Assembly (NCBI GenBank): GCA_963800865.1
Contig: CAWDCL010000004.1
Coordinates: forward strand, 1,860,001-1,924,000
Source: JALOKP01 sp963800865
GTDB lineage: Bacteria; Acidobacteriota; Polarisedimenticolia; J045
DNA length: 64,000 nucleotides
Reading direction: 5' to 3'
Below, one piece after another: positions 49,504-59,065 of this stretch. The notes under the pieces are model-generated. The model searched no databases. It had not been told where the DNA came from and saw only the letters and a program-made list of their open reading frames with translations. Both the position numbers and the translations under genes were made by a program. Position 1 is the first letter of the stretch, and the number at the start of each line of letters is the position of its first letter.

Positions 49504-51756
49504 GTGACGCCGCGCCTGCCGTCCGCTGCTGAAATCGAGGCCCTGCTGTCGAGCCCTGCGGCCGCTCCCGGGCTGACGGGGCGGGAGATCGCCGACCGCC
49601 TGCGCCTCCCCCCGGCGCTTCGTGCCGCGCTCCGGCGCGCGCTGCGCGGCTGGGTCGCCGAGGGGCGGCTGGTCGCGCTGCGCGGCCGGCGCTTCGGGGC
49701 GCGCTCCGCGCTGGGCGACGTCGTCGGCCGCTTCTCGCGCCACCCGGCAGGATTCGGTTTCGTGATCTCGGACGATCCCGAGCAGGGGGACCTCTTCGTC
49801 CCGCCCGGGGCCCACGGGGGCGCGGTGCACGGTGACATCGTCGCCGCGCGGGTCGTGGCCGTGAAGCCCGACGGCCGGCGCGAGGGGGCGATCGCACGCG
49901 TGGTCGAGCGCCGCTCGTCGACGATCGTCGGGCTGTTCCACGGTACCGCGTCGGGGGGCGGGATCGTGCAGCCGCTCGACCCCGGCTTCGGCTTCGAGGT
50001 GCTGGTTCCGAAGGCCGACGCGCAGGGGGCGCGCACGGGGGAGATCGTCCGCGCCGAGCTGGTCACGCCGCCGCGGGACGGCAGCGGCGCGCGCGGGACC
50101 GTGATCGAGCGGCTCGGGCGCCCCGACGAGCCGGGGGTCGAGACCGAGGTCCTGGTCCGCAAGTACGGCTTCACGGTCGAATATCCCCCCGAGGTCCTGG
50201 CCGAGGTCGAGCGTCTGCCGTCGCGGCCGGAACAGTGGCCACTCGCCGAGCGCGAGGACTTCACGCGGGGGACGGTGGTCACGATCGACGGCGAGACGGC
50301 GCGCGACTTCGACGACGCGGTCGAGGTCGAGCGGCTCGACGACGGCGGATACCGGCTGCACGTCCACATCGCCGACGTCGGCTTCTTCGTGCCCGAGGGC
50401 TCGGCGACCGACCTCGAGGCGCTGCGCCGCGGGACCAGCGTCTATTTCCCCGACCGCTGCGTCCCGATGCTCCCCGAGCGGCTGTCGAACGACCTCTGCT
50501 CGCTCCGGCCGGACGAGATCCGCCTGACGCAGGGGGTCTCGATCGACTTCGACCGGCGGGGGAATACGAAGCGCGCGAGGTTTCACGACGGGTTCATCCG
50601 GAGCCGCGCGCGGCTGACGTACAACGAGGTCGCGAAGCTCGTCGAGGAGCGGGACCCCGAGGCGCGGGCGGAGCGCGCGGCCGTCGTGCCGATGCTCGAC
50701 GCCGCGGCCGAGCTGGCGGCGCTGCTGGCCCGGCGGCGCACCGAGCGCGGCGCGATCGACTTCGACCTCCCCGAGCCGGAGATCCTGCTCGAGCTGACCG
50801 GTGCGACTGCGGAGATCGTCGCCCGCCGGCGCAACGCGGCGCACCGACTGATCGAGGAGTTCATGATCACGGCCAACGCGGCGGTCGCAACGGAGCTGAA
50901 GAAGCGCAAGGCTCCCACGCTCTACCGCGCCCACGAGCGGCCGGCGCTCGATCGCGTCGAGCGGCTGGTCGACGCGCTCGACGGCCTCGGCTACCGCCTG
51001 CCGGGCGAGGCGGCGTCGATCGAGCCGTCGGCCTTCGCCGGGCTGGTCGAGCAGGCGAAGGGGAAGCCGGAGGAGCCGTTCGTGACACGCCTCGTGCTGC
51101 GCACGATGGCGCTCGCCAAGTACCACGAGGAGTGTCTCGGCCACTTCGGCCTCGCGCTGACGCGCTACCTCCACTTCACCTCGCCGATCCGCCGCTACCC
51201 GGACCTGATCGCGCACCGTGCGCTGCGGCGGCTGACGCGCGGGCCGGTCGAGTCGGCGGGGGAGAAGGAGGAGCGGATCGCGCGGCTGCCCGACCTGGCG
51301 CGCGAGTGCTCGCGCCTCGAGCGCGAGGCTGAAGCCGCCGAGCGCGAGGCGGTGGCCTGGAAGGTTGCGGCCTTCATGGCCGACCGCCTCGGCGACGAAT
51401 TCGACGGGGTCGTGATCGAGATCGCCCCGCACGGCGTCCTGGTCGCACTCACGGAGCCGTTCGTGGAGGGGATGATCCCCGTCGCGCGGCTGGGACCCGA
51501 GTACTGGAAGTACGACGCCAAGCGCCGGATCCTGCGCGGGGCGGAGTCCGGGACGGTCTACCGGCTCGGGATGCCGGTGCGCGTGCGGGTCGACCGCGTC
51601 GACCTGTATCGGCACCTGATCGACTTCTCGCGCGTCGACACGGAACCGGCGGCGCCGGGCCGGAAGGGCCGCCCGGGTCGCGCGGGGGCGCGCATCGGGC
51701 GCGGCGGCAAGGGGCCGGGCCGCGGCGGCCGCCGCGGCGGAAAGCCCCGGCGATGA
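49504..51756 (+). CDS. rnr: Ribonuclease R
   Basis: This 750-residue 3'-5' exoribonuclease degrades structured RNA. It has an N-terminal winged-helix-like region (LTGREIADRLRLPPALRAALRRALRGW), cold-shock domains (GRFSRHPAGFGFVISDD, LFVPPGAHGGAVHGDIV) and the RNB catalytic domain (about 245-590). The RNB domain contains TIDGETARDFDDAVEVE, YFPDRCVPMLPERLSNDLCSL and HFTSPIRRYPDLIAHRAL. An S1 domain and an Arg/Gly-rich basic tail follow. The GTG at 49504 follows gccgaggagatccc. Its stop overlaps the archease start, making an RNA-processing operon with rtcB. Confidence 0.95.
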   Translation: MTPRLPSAAEIEALLSSPAAAPGLTGREIADRLRLPPALRAALRRALRGWVAEGRLVALRGRRFGARSALGDVVGRFSRHPAGFGFVISDDPEQGDLFVPPGAHGGAVHGDIVAARVVAVKPDGRREGAIARVVERRSSTIVGLFHGTASGGGIVQPLDPGFGFEVLVPKADAQGARTGEIVRAELVTPPRDGSGARGTVIERLGRPDEPGVETEVLVRKYGFTVEYPPEVLAEVERLPSRPEQWPLAEREDFTRGTVVTIDGETARDFDDAVEVERLDDGGYRLHVHIADVGFFVPEGSATDLEALRRGTSVYFPDRCVPMLPERLSNDLCSLRPDEIRLTQGVSIDFDRRGNTKRARFHDGFIRSRARLTYNEVAKLVEERDPEARAERAAVVPMLDAAAELAALLARRRTERGAIDFDLPEPEILLELTGATAEIVARRRNAAHRLIEEFMITANAAVATELKKRKAPTLYRAHERPALDRVERLVDALDGLGYRLPGEAASIEPSAFAGLVEQAKGKPEEPFVTRLVLRTMALAKYHEECLGHFGLALTRYLHFTSPIRRYPDLIAHRALRRLTRGPVESAGEKEERIARLPDLARECSRLEREAEAAEREAVAWKVAAFMADRLGDEFDGVVIEIAPHGVLVALTEPFVEGMIPVARLGPEYWKYDAKRRILRGAESGTVYRLGMPVRVRVDRVDLYRHLIDFSRVDTEPAAPGRKGRPGRAGARIGRGGKGPGRGGRRGGKPRR

Positions 51757-52184
51757 CAAGGGGGCGCGTGCCGTACCGGCTCCTGCCGCACACGGCCGAC
51801 GCCGCCTTCGAGGTCGAGGCGCCCGACCTGCCCGGGCTGTTCGAGGCCGCGGCCAGCGTGCTGTTCGACCTCGTGGTCGAAGTCGACCGCGTCGCCGGCG
51901 GTCCGGTCGAGGCGACGATCGTCGCCGAGGCGACGGACCGGGAGACGCTGCTCGTGGCCTGGCTCTCGGAGCTGCTCGGCGGAGCGATGGCGAACGGCGT
52001 CGTCTTCGGCGCGTTCGCGGTCGATGCGCTCGATGCGACCCACGTCCTCGGGCGGGCCTGGGGCGAGCCGCTCGATCCCGTCCGCCACGGCTTCAAGACC
52101 GAGGTCAAGGCGGTGACCTACCACGAACTGGCGCTGACGGAGGTCCCCGGCGGGTTCCGCGCGCACGTCGTGGTCGACATCTGA
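51753..52184 (+). CDS. Archease, RtcB-activating protein
   Basis: This 143-residue protein has the archease signature YRLLPHTADAAFEVEAPDLPGLFEAAASVLFDLVVEVD and ends with GFKTEVKAVTYHELALTEVPGG. Archease helps RtcB form its guanylylated intermediate and lets it turn over. The ATG overlaps the rnr stop (ATGA), and rtcB begins 11 bp after its stop, which is strong contextual support. Confidence 0.95.
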   Translation: MTRGRVPYRLLPHTADAAFEVEAPDLPGLFEAAASVLFDLVVEVDRVAGGPVEATIVAEATDRETLLVAWLSELLGGAMANGVVFGAFAVDALDATHVLGRAWGEPLDPVRHGFKTEVKAVTYHELALTEVPGGFRAHVVVDI

Positions 52185-52195
52185 GGGGGGCGGCG

Positions 52196-53635
52196 ATGCA
52201 TCCCGGCATCGAACGGATCGACGACTACCGCTGGCGGGTCCCGAAGCGCGGCCGGATGCGCGTGCCCGGCCTGATCTACGCCGAGGAGGCGCTGATCCCG
52301 GCGATCGTCGAGGACAAGGCGGTCGAGCAGGTCGCCAACGTCGCGTGCCTGCCGGGGATCGTCGGGCACTCGATCGCGATGCCCGACATCCACTGGGGCT
52401 ACGGCTTCCCGATCGGCGGCGTCGCGGCCTTCGATCCGGACGAGGGGGTCGTCTCGCCGGGCGGCGTCGGCTACGACATCAACTGCGGCGTGCGCATGCT
52501 CTCCTCCGCCCTGACGAAGGAGGAGGTCGCGCCGCGGCTGCCGCAGCTGGCGGACGCGCTCTTCGCCAACATCCCGTCCGGCGTCGGCAGCCAGCGCAGG
52601 GACCTGCGGTTGACCGGGCGCGAGCTGGACGGCGTGCTGGCCGACGGCGCGGCCTGGGCGGTCGGTCGCGGCTTCGGCGAGCGCGCGGACCTCGAGCTGC
52701 TCGAGGAGCGCGGGGCGATCCCGTGGGCCGAGCCGCGCGCGGTCTCCGAGCGGGCCAGGGAGCGCGGCCGGCCGCAGCTCGGGACGCTCGGCTCGGGGAA
52801 CCACTTCGTCGAGGTCCAGTGGGTGGACGCCGTGTACGACGCCGTGGCCGCGGCGCGGCTGGGACTGGCCGTGGGGACGGTCACGGTCCTGATCCACTCC
52901 GGCTCGCGCGGGCTCGGGTACCAGGTCTGCGACGACTACCTCAAGGTGATGCTCAAGGCGGCCGCGAAGTACGGGATCGAGCTGCCCGACCGGCAGCTCT
53001 GCTGCGCGCCGCTGGTCTCCGAGGAAGGGCGGCGCTACCTCGGCGCGATGGGGGCGGCCGCCAACTTCGCCTTCGCCAACCGCCAGCTGATGGCGCACTG
53101 GGTGCGCGAGTCGCTCGAGCAGGGCCTGGGTTTCGCCCCGCGCGAGCACCGGCTGCGCACGGTCTACGACGTCTGCCACAACATCGCCAAGCTCGAGCGG
53201 CATCAGACACCCGGTGGGATACGCGAGCTGTGCGTGCACCGAAAGGGGGCGACGCGCGCCTTCGGCCCGGGGCACCCGGCGCTCCCCGCGGCCTACCGCG
53301 ACCTCGGCCAGCCGGTGCTGATCCCCGGCGACATGGGGCGCTACTCGTTCGTCATGCTCGGCTGCGAGGGCTCGGCCGAGGCCTTCGGCTCGGCTTGCCA
53401 CGGGGCCGGGCGGCGGATGTCGCGCTCGGCGGCGAAGAAGCTCGCGGCCGGCCGGCCGGTGGAGCAGGAACTGGCGGCGCAGGGGATCGAGATCCGCGCG
53501 GCCGGCCGGGGAACGGTCCTCGAGGAGATTCCGGAGGCGTACAAGGACGTGGCCGAGGTGGTCGGCGCCGTCGACGGCGCCGGCCTCGCGCGGAAGGTCG
53601 CCCGGCTGCGGCCGCTGGCGGTGATCAAGGGGTAG
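52196..53635 (+). CDS. rtcB: RNA-splicing/repair ligase RtcB
   Basis: This 479-residue Mn2+/GTP-dependent ligase joins 2',3'-cyclic phosphate (or 3'-phosphate) and 5'-OH RNA ends. Metal-binding motifs GGVGYDINCGVRML, LGSGNHFVEVQ and LIHSGSRGLG are present. VCHNIAKLE and the guanylylation motif ACHGAGRRMSR, with the reactive His at 402, follow. The length and order are normal. In an operon with archease and rnr it probably serves RNA repair and possibly tRNA or rRNA maintenance. Confidence 0.97.
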   Translation: MHPGIERIDDYRWRVPKRGRMRVPGLIYAEEALIPAIVEDKAVEQVANVACLPGIVGHSIAMPDIHWGYGFPIGGVAAFDPDEGVVSPGGVGYDINCGVRMLSSALTKEEVAPRLPQLADALFANIPSGVGSQRRDLRLTGRELDGVLADGAAWAVGRGFGERADLELLEERGAIPWAEPRAVSERARERGRPQLGTLGSGNHFVEVQWVDAVYDAVAAARLGLAVGTVTVLIHSGSRGLGYQVCDDYLKVMLKAAAKYGIELPDRQLCCAPLVSEEGRRYLGAMGAAANFAFANRQLMAHWVRESLEQGLGFAPREHRLRTVYDVCHNIAKLERHQTPGGIRELCVHRKGATRAFGPGHPALPAAYRDLGQPVLIPGDMGRYSFVMLGCEGSAEAFGSACHGAGRRMSRSAAKKLAAGRPVEQELAAQGIEIRAAGRGTVLEEIPEAYKDVAEVVGAVDGAGLARKVARLRPLAVIKG

Positions 53636-53704
53636 GGGCGGCCCGCTGCGGCGGCCGGTGACGCGGGCCGGTGCGGCAGCCGGTCCCGGCGGGCGGCGAG
53701 AACG

Positions 53705-53729
53705 AAAAAAGGCGAGGTCGCCCCCGCCT
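53705..53729 (-). terminator. Rho-independent terminator of rpsT
   Basis: On the minus strand a 7-bp stem (aggcggg with ctcgcct, one G-T pair) and a 6-base loop are followed by a run of six T. It lies 25 bp after the rpsT stop and also separates rpsT from the convergent rtcB. Confidence 0.75.
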
Positions 53730-53753
53730 CTCGTCGACTCGCTGCACCGCGCG

Positions 53754-54023
53754 TCAGGCGGGGGCGAGCCGGTTCACCGCCTTCGCCAGGCGCGACTTGT
53801 AGCGCGACGCGGTGTTGGTCTTGATGATCCCCGCCTTCGCGGTCTTGTCGATCAGGCCCAGCGTCTGCGGCAGCAGCGCGGCCGCCTCGGCCTGCTTCCC
53901 GTCGTCGAGCAGGGTCCGGAAGGTCTTGATCTCGGACCGCATGCGGGTACGCCAGGAGCGGTTGCGTTCGTTCCTCTTTTCGTCGGCCCGCGCCTTCTTG
54001 GCGGCGGACTTGTGATTCGCCAT
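53754..54023 (-). CDS. rpsT: 30S ribosomal protein S20
   Basis: This 89-residue basic, helical protein binds 16S rRNA early in 30S assembly. The N-terminus MANHKSAAKKARADEKRNERNR and the later GIIKTNTASRYKSRLAKAVN are typical S20 sequences. It is a single-gene unit with its own predicted promoter and terminator. In E. coli S20 represses its own translation; here only the ribosome site aagggcaactcg before the ATG can be seen. Confidence 0.98.
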   Translation of the reverse strand: MANHKSAAKKARADEKRNERNRSWRTRMRSEIKTFRTLLDDGKQAEAAALLPQTLGLIDKTAKAGIIKTNTASRYKSRLAKAVNRLAPA

Positions 54024-54106
54024 CGAGTTGCCCTTCCGTGTCGTGCCCGGGCGGCCCGGCCCCGGGGCACACAGCCCCCGGCCGACAGTCCGGCAAAAAC
54101 CGGGGG

Positions 54107-54135
54107 ATTCTGCGCGAGGGGGACCGGGATGTCAA
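54107..54135 (-). promoter_or_regulatory. Predicted promoter of rpsT
   Basis: On the minus strand, TTGACA (54135-54130), a 17-bp spacer and CAGAAT (54112-54107) give a near-consensus promoter, leaving a leader of roughly 75 bases before rpsT. Confidence 0.65.
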
Positions 54136-54166
54136 GGCGCCGGGGGGCGGCAGGGCGCCCGGCGGG

Positions 54167-55081
54167 TCAGGTGGGGAGGGCTCCGCGCCGGCGCAGGTGC
54201 TCGCGGGCAATCCGCGCCTCGTCGGAGTTCGGGTAGTCGCGGATCAGGGCCTGCAGCGTGGCGACGGCGGCGGCGTTGTCCTTGGCCTCGAACTGGGCGA
54301 GCCCCTTCTTGAGCAGCGCGGCGGGGGTCTTCTCGCCGCGGGGGAACGACTCGATCAGGGTGTCGTAGGCGCCTACGGCGTCGGAGTAGCGGCCCATCGC
54401 ATAGAGCGTCTCGCCGGTCCAGTAGAGCGCGTCGTCGGCCATCGGCCCCTTGGGGTCGGCCTGGAACGCGGCCTGGAAGCCGCTCAGGGCGAGCTCGTAG
54501 TGGCGGCGCGAGTAGTCGGAGTAGGCGGCGTTGAAGAGATCGGTCGGGGAGCCCGAGCCGGTCGCCGGCCCCGGGCGCGTCGCGGCGGCCGAAGGAGGGG
54601 CGGCGGGCGATCCCGGCGACGAGGACGGCGCCGGCGAGGCCACGCTCGCTGCTGCAGCCCCCGCGGCCCCGGCGGCCGCAGCGCCGCCGCCGGGCGGCCG
54701 GGCCTCGCCTTCCGGTGGGCGTGCCGGGTTGAGGACCGGCGCCGCGCCGGGACGCTGCGAGCGGACCTCGGCCAGGACCTCGTCGAGCCGACGCTGCGTG
54801 GCGAGCAGCTGTTCCTCGATCACCCGCATCTCGCGCTCGAGCGATTCGGTCCGCGTCGCGGCCTCGGCACAGGCGGTGGTCGGGTCGACGGACTTCTTCT
54901 GCAGCGCGTCGAGTTGCTCCAGCACGCGGGCCGAGTCCTTCTGCAGCTTGAAGAGCTGGTCCTGCACGTCCGGCGGCGGCGGTGCCGTCGACGCCGGCTC
55001 CGCTCCCGGGAAGCCGGCGCAGCCGGTCGCCAGGGCGACGGCCAGCGCCATCGCCGCGAACGCCCCGTACCGGCCGGTCAC
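54167..55081 (-). CDS. cpoB: Cell-division coordinator CpoB / YbgF-like TPR lipoprotein
   Basis: This 304-residue protein has a lipoprotein signal (MALAVALATGC), a coiled coil (about 40-100; QLFKLQKDSARVLEQLDALQKK, EEQLLATQRRLDEVLAEV), a Pro/Ala-rich linker and C-terminal TPRs (about 185-300; FNAAYSDYSRRHYELALSGFQAAF, DALYWTGETLYAMGRYSDAVGAYD). This matches CpoB, which links Tol-Pal energy to peptidoglycan synthesis at the septum. The GTG start overlaps the pal stop by 4 bp. It is the last gene of the tol operon. Confidence 0.9.
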   Translation of the reverse strand: MTGRYGAFAAMALAVALATGCAGFPGAEPASTAPPPPDVQDQLFKLQKDSARVLEQLDALQKKSVDPTTACAEAATRTESLEREMRVIEEQLLATQRRLDEVLAEVRSQRPGAAPVLNPARPPEGEARPPGGGAAAAGAAGAAAASVASPAPSSSPGSPAAPPSAAATRPGPATGSGSPTDLFNAAYSDYSRRHYELALSGFQAAFQADPKGPMADDALYWTGETLYAMGRYSDAVGAYDTLIESFPRGEKTPAALLKKGLAQFEAKDNAAAVATLQALIRDYPNSDEARIAREHLRRRGALPT

Positions 55082-55677
55082 TGCACCTCCGCAAAGTCGC
55101 AGCGGCGGTTCCTGGCCCAGGCGGCCTCGTCGTGCCCGGCGTCGGCCGGCTGGTCCTCGCCGTAACTGATCGTCTCGAGCTGCTCCGCCGGGATGCCGAG
55201 CCGGATCAGGTGGTTCCGCACCGCGTTCGCGCGCCGGGCGCCGAGCGAGAGGTTGTACTCGAGCGTGCCGCGCTCGTCGGTGTTCCCCTCGATCAGGACC
55301 CGCACCGCCGCGTGCGCACGCAGCCAGGCGGCATTCGTGTCGAGCACGGCGATCGCGCCGGGAGAGAGCTCGTCGCTGTTGTACTCGAAGTAGACCGTTG
55401 CCAGCGGGAGCGTGCCGGTCTTGCCGCCGGCCGTCCCTTCCGCGCCCGTCCCCGTCCCCGCCCCCTCCGAGAGGGGCTCCTCGGCGAACGGCTCCTGCTG
55501 CGTCGGCATCTCCTCGACCGGCTTGCCGCCGCCGGCTGTGCCCGACGTCGCACCCGTCCCCGCGCCGTCCTGGACCGAGACGCTCTCCTCGATCGGCGTG
55601 GTCTGCTTCTTGGGGCAACCCGCCGCGAAGACCGCGGCCAGGCCGATAATCGTCAGGAACAGCAGGGTGCGTCGCAT
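55078..55677 (-). CDS. pal: Peptidoglycan-associated lipoprotein Pal
   Basis: This 199-residue outer-membrane lipoprotein has a signal with lipobox AAGC, a low-complexity Gly/Thr/Glu linker and an OmpA-like domain (about 95-199). VYFEYNSDELSP, EGNTDERGTLEYNLSLGARRANAV and a closing RRCDFAE are recognisable. The OmpA domain binds diaminopimelate in peptidoglycan. It is the penultimate gene of the tol cluster and also has a candidate internal promoter at 55711-55716. Confidence 0.95.
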   Translation of the reverse strand: MRRTLLFLTIIGLAAVFAAGCPKKQTTPIEESVSVQDGAGTGATSGTAGGGKPVEEMPTQQEPFAEEPLSEGAGTGTGAEGTAGGKTGTLPLATVYFEYNSDELSPGAIAVLDTNAAWLRAHAAVRVLIEGNTDERGTLEYNLSLGARRANAVRNHLIRLGIPAEQLETISYGEDQPADAGHDEAAWARNRRCDFAEVQ

Positions 55678-55710
55678 GGCGTGTCCTCGAGCGGGGAACC
55701 GGGCCCCGCG

Positions 55711-55716
55711 AGTATA
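55711..55716 (-). promoter_or_regulatory. Candidate -10 box of an internal pal promoter
   Basis: TATACT on the minus strand lies in the 45-bp gap between tolB and pal, 34 bp before the pal ATG. No -35 match is visible, so this is weak. Confidence 0.35.
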
Positions 55717-55722
55717 GGGCGC

Positions 55723-57036
55723 TCAGCGCCGGATCGGGCTCCAGTCGGGCGTGAACGCGGGATCACCGGTCGTCAGCTTCTTCAGCCCGGTGCCGTCGTC
55801 GCGCATGATCCAGATCGCGTAGGCGCCGTCGCGATTGCTGCTGAACACGATGTGCCGGCCATCCGGGGCCCAGCGCGGGTTCTCCTTGTTGCCACGGCCG
55901 CTGGTCAGGATCTTCTCCTTCCCGGTGGCCAGCTCGTGGAGCACCAGCTCGAAATTGCCCTCGATCCGGCTGACGTAGACGATCCGCCCGCCCTCGGGAG
56001 ACCAGGCCGCCGACTCGTTGTAGCGCCCCTCGTTGGAGAGACGGCGGACGTTCGAGCCGGTCGCGGACATGAGGTAGATCTGGGGCGAGCCGGCGCGGTC
56101 GGAGGTGAAGGCGATCTCGGTTCCGGTCGGCGACCAGGACGGGGCCGTGTCGATCGCCGGGTGATTGGTCAGCCGGACCTCCCGCCCCGTCGTGACGTCG
56201 AAGGTGTAGATCTCGCTGTTGCGGTCGCGATCGGAGGAGAAGGCGATCGTCCGGCCGTCCGGCGAGTAGTCCGGGGCGGCGTTGAGCTCGCCCCCCTTCG
56301 GCGCGAGGGTGATGATCTTGCCGTTCTCGTCGAGCAGGTAGATCGACGGCTTGCGGCCCTTGAAGGACAGGAAGGTCAGCTGGCGCGAGTCCGGCGACCA
56401 GGCGGGGGAGAGGTTGATCGTCCCGGTCGAGGTCAGGCGGCGCACGCGGGCGCCGTCGTAGTCCATCAGGTAGACCTCCTTCACCCGGTTCTGTCCCGAG
56501 ACGAAGGCGATCCGGGTCTGCGCGATCCCCGGCCGGCCGGTCAGCGTCAGCACGATCTCGTCGGCGGCGACGTGCGCGAGGCGACGCAGGTCCGCGGGCA
56601 GCTTCCCGCCCCAGGTCTTGTCGAGCAGCACCGTTCCCTTGCCGGTCTCGACCACCTTGACGTTGAAGAGCCCCCGCTCCTTCTCCATCGACAGCTTCGA
56701 GATCACGAGTTCCGCGGCGCCCGCCTCGCGCCAGGCGGCGGGGTCCTGGAGGCGATCGGGCGGGATCCGGCCCTCGCCCGACGGGTCGAGCATCGCGAAC
56801 CAGCCCGAGAAGTCGAGGTCGTCGCGCAGGACCTTGCCCATCTCCCCGGCCTCGGACGGTTGCGCGCCGGGGCCGACGATCGTCGGCGGGAGCGCGAGCG
56901 CGATCCGCGTCGCGGCCTTGTCGCGGATCACCCCCTCCAGGTCGCCCGGTTTCGGGGGCGGTTCCTGGGCCGCGGCGGCGAAGCCGGAGGCGAGGGCCAG
57001 GGAGAGCAGCGGGAGGAGGGGCAGGGCACGTCGCAT
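55723..57036 (-). CDS. tolB: Tol-Pal system protein TolB
   Basis: This 437-residue periplasmic protein has a signal peptide (LLPLLSLALASGFAAA), an N-terminal domain (about 35-170; LRDDLDFSGWFAML, KTWGGKLPADLRRLAHVAADEIV) and a six-bladed propeller. The blades are made of repeats such as SPAWSPDSRQLTFLS, APDYSPDGRTIAFSSDRDRNSEIY and PRWAPDGRHIVFSSNRDG. TolB binds Pal and is released by TolA. It is intact and starts 13 bp after the tolA stop. Confidence 0.96.
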   Translation of the reverse strand: MRRALPLLPLLSLALASGFAAAAQEPPPKPGDLEGVIRDKAATRIALALPPTIVGPGAQPSEAGEMGKVLRDDLDFSGWFAMLDPSGEGRIPPDRLQDPAAWREAGAAELVISKLSMEKERGLFNVKVVETGKGTVLLDKTWGGKLPADLRRLAHVAADEIVLTLTGRPGIAQTRIAFVSGQNRVKEVYLMDYDGARVRRLTSTGTINLSPAWSPDSRQLTFLSFKGRKPSIYLLDENGKIITLAPKGGELNAAPDYSPDGRTIAFSSDRDRNSEIYTFDVTTGREVRLTNHPAIDTAPSWSPTGTEIAFTSDRAGSPQIYLMSATGSNVRRLSNEGRYNESAAWSPEGGRIVYVSRIEGNFELVLHELATGKEKILTSGRGNKENPRWAPDGRHIVFSSNRDGAYAIWIMRDDGTGLKKLTTGDPAFTPDWSPIRR

Positions 57037-57049
57037 CGGGGAACCTCGC

Positions 57050-57835
57050 TCACATGTCCGGGGGCAGCAGTTCGAAGACGAAGCGCGCCGTCAGCCGGTC
57101 TTTCTCGTAGGCGCGGGGGAGGGGCGGCAGCTGGCCGAGCGCGAGCACGGCGCGGTAGGCCGACTGGTCGAGCGGCGTGTAGCCGCTCGACGTCTCGACC
57201 TCGACGCCGGTGACGCGGCCGTCGCCGTTGATGACGAACGCGACGACCACCCGCAGGGTGTCGCTCCCGGCCGGGAGGATCGGCCGGTCCTGCCACGCTT
57301 CCTGCAGCCGGATGACGACGAGGTTGGTGTAGTAGTCGTAGGTGAACGGCTCGTCCGAGCCGAGTCCGGCGACGCCGCCGGCGATCGGACCCTCCGGCCC
57401 GTTGGCGCCTGGAGTGCCCGGCGTTCCCGGCGTGCCCGGCTGGTCCTTCGGCGGGGCCTGCGGCTCGACCGGCAGCAGCTTCTCCGGTTGCGCGGTGAGG
57501 CCTTTCGGCGGCGGCGCGGGCTTCTTCGGGGCGTCGGCTCGCTCGCGGTTGGTCGGCGTCAGCTTCTCGTCGATGGGCGCCGGCGGCCGTTCGGGCACGA
57601 GCCGCTCGGCCGGCTTCTCGACGCCGCGCGTGCCGCCCCCGGGCGTGGGGCGAGCCCCGGCGGCGAGTCGCACCGTCATGCTCGGTCCCAGGCGTCCCGT
57701 CCGCGCCCCCCCGTCGGTGGCGAAGAAGACGATCGCGACCAGCACGGCCAGGTGCAGCGCCAGCGACGCGAGCCCGCCGCCGACCTCCTCCGGATGGGGT
57801 ACGACGACGCGGACGCGGACCGGACGGGCCGCCAC
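57050..57835 (-). CDS. tolA: TolA/TonB-type energy transducer
   Basis: This 261-residue protein has one N-terminal membrane helix (about 18-40; ASLALHLAVLVAIVFFA), a Pro/Lys-rich periplasmic spacer with collagen-like GTPGTPGTPG, and a C-terminal TonB-like domain (about 165-261). That domain includes YTNLVVIRLQEAWQDRP, VVVAFVINGDGRVTGVEVETSSG and LPPLPRAYEKDRLTARFVFEL. Its place between tolR and tolB makes it the TolA of this system, although the C-domain looks more TonB-like. I place the start at the GTG 57835, just after the tolR stop. Confidence 0.82.
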   Translation of the reverse strand: MAARPVRVRVVVPHPEEVGGGLASLALHLAVLVAIVFFATDGGARTGRLGPSMTVRLAAGARPTPGGGTRGVEKPAERLVPERPPAPIDEKLTPTNRERADAPKKPAPPPKGLTAQPEKLLPVEPQAPPKDQPGTPGTPGTPGANGPEGPIAGGVAGLGSDEPFTYDYYTNLVVIRLQEAWQDRPILPAGSDTLRVVVAFVINGDGRVTGVEVETSSGYTPLDQSAYRAVLALGQLPPLPRAYEKDRLTARFVFELLPPDM

Positions 57836-57839
57836 GCGG

Positions 57840-58277
57840 TCACCGCCCGCGACGCGCCGGCCGGGGCTCGGCGGGGGCCGGCTGCGTGACGAGGGCAACC
57901 CGGTCGATGCCGCCGACGCGCAGCGCGTCCATGGCCGAGAGGACGCGGCCGTAATCGACGCTGGCGTCGCCCTGCAGGTAGACGGCCGCCCCGGGGCGGT
58001 CGCCGCCCCGGCGCTTGACCTCGTCGACCAGCATCGCGTCGACCACCGGCTGGTTGTCGATGTAGAACTGCCCCTTCCGGTCGACGGTCACGGTCAGACG
58101 CTTCTCGTCGATCTCCTCGCCGCTGACCGCCCTGGGCAGCCCGACCTCGATCCCGCGGGTCAGCATCGGGGCGCTGACCATGAAGATGATCAGCAGCACG
58201 AGCATGACGTCGACCATCGGCGTGACGTTGATCTCCGCCAGCGCGACGCGCTCCTGGCGCGATGCACGGATCGCCAT
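57840..58277 (-). CDS. tolR: TolR/ExbD-type proton-channel subunit
   Basis: This 145-residue protein has one membrane helix (about 18-40; INVTPMVDVMLVLLIIFMVSAP) containing the essential Asp of the TolQ-TolR proton channel. A periplasmic domain follows (VGLPRAVSGEEIDEKRLTVTVDRKGQFYIDN; VYLQGDASVDYGRVLSAMDALRVGGI). It starts 2 bp after tolQ and ends 4 bp before tolA, so the genes are co-transcribed. Confidence 0.95.
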   Translation of the reverse strand: MAIRASRQERVALAEINVTPMVDVMLVLLIIFMVSAPMLTRGIEVGLPRAVSGEEIDEKRLTVTVDRKGQFYIDNQPVVDAMLVDEVKRRGGDRPGAAVYLQGDASVDYGRVLSAMDALRVGGIDRVALVTQPAPAEPRPARRGR

Positions 58278-58279
58278 CG

Positions 58280-58993
<714 letters not shown>

Positions 58994-59030
58994 CAAGGGA
59001 CACCTCGCGAAAGAGCGCGGAAACAGGCGG

Positions 59031-59060
59031 AAGCTACCATGCGCCGGAGGGGCCGGCCAA
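59031..59060 (-). promoter_or_regulatory. Predicted promoter of the tol operon
   Basis: On the minus strand, TTGGCC (59060-59055), an 18-bp spacer and TAGCTT (59036-59031) lie about 38 bp before tolQ. The match is moderate. Confidence 0.4.
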
Positions 59061-59065
59061 CCGGC

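Noticed and set aside
53636..53753. A terminator for rtcB on the plus strand
   Set aside because: The hairpin at 53710-53729 has its T-run only on the minus strand, so it serves rpsT; no plus-strand T-run follows.
57400..57460. Tandem GTP repeats in tolA as a mobile or CRISPR-like repeat
   Set aside because: They encode a collagen-like periplasmic spacer (GTPGTPGTPG) in frame and have no spacer-repeat structure.
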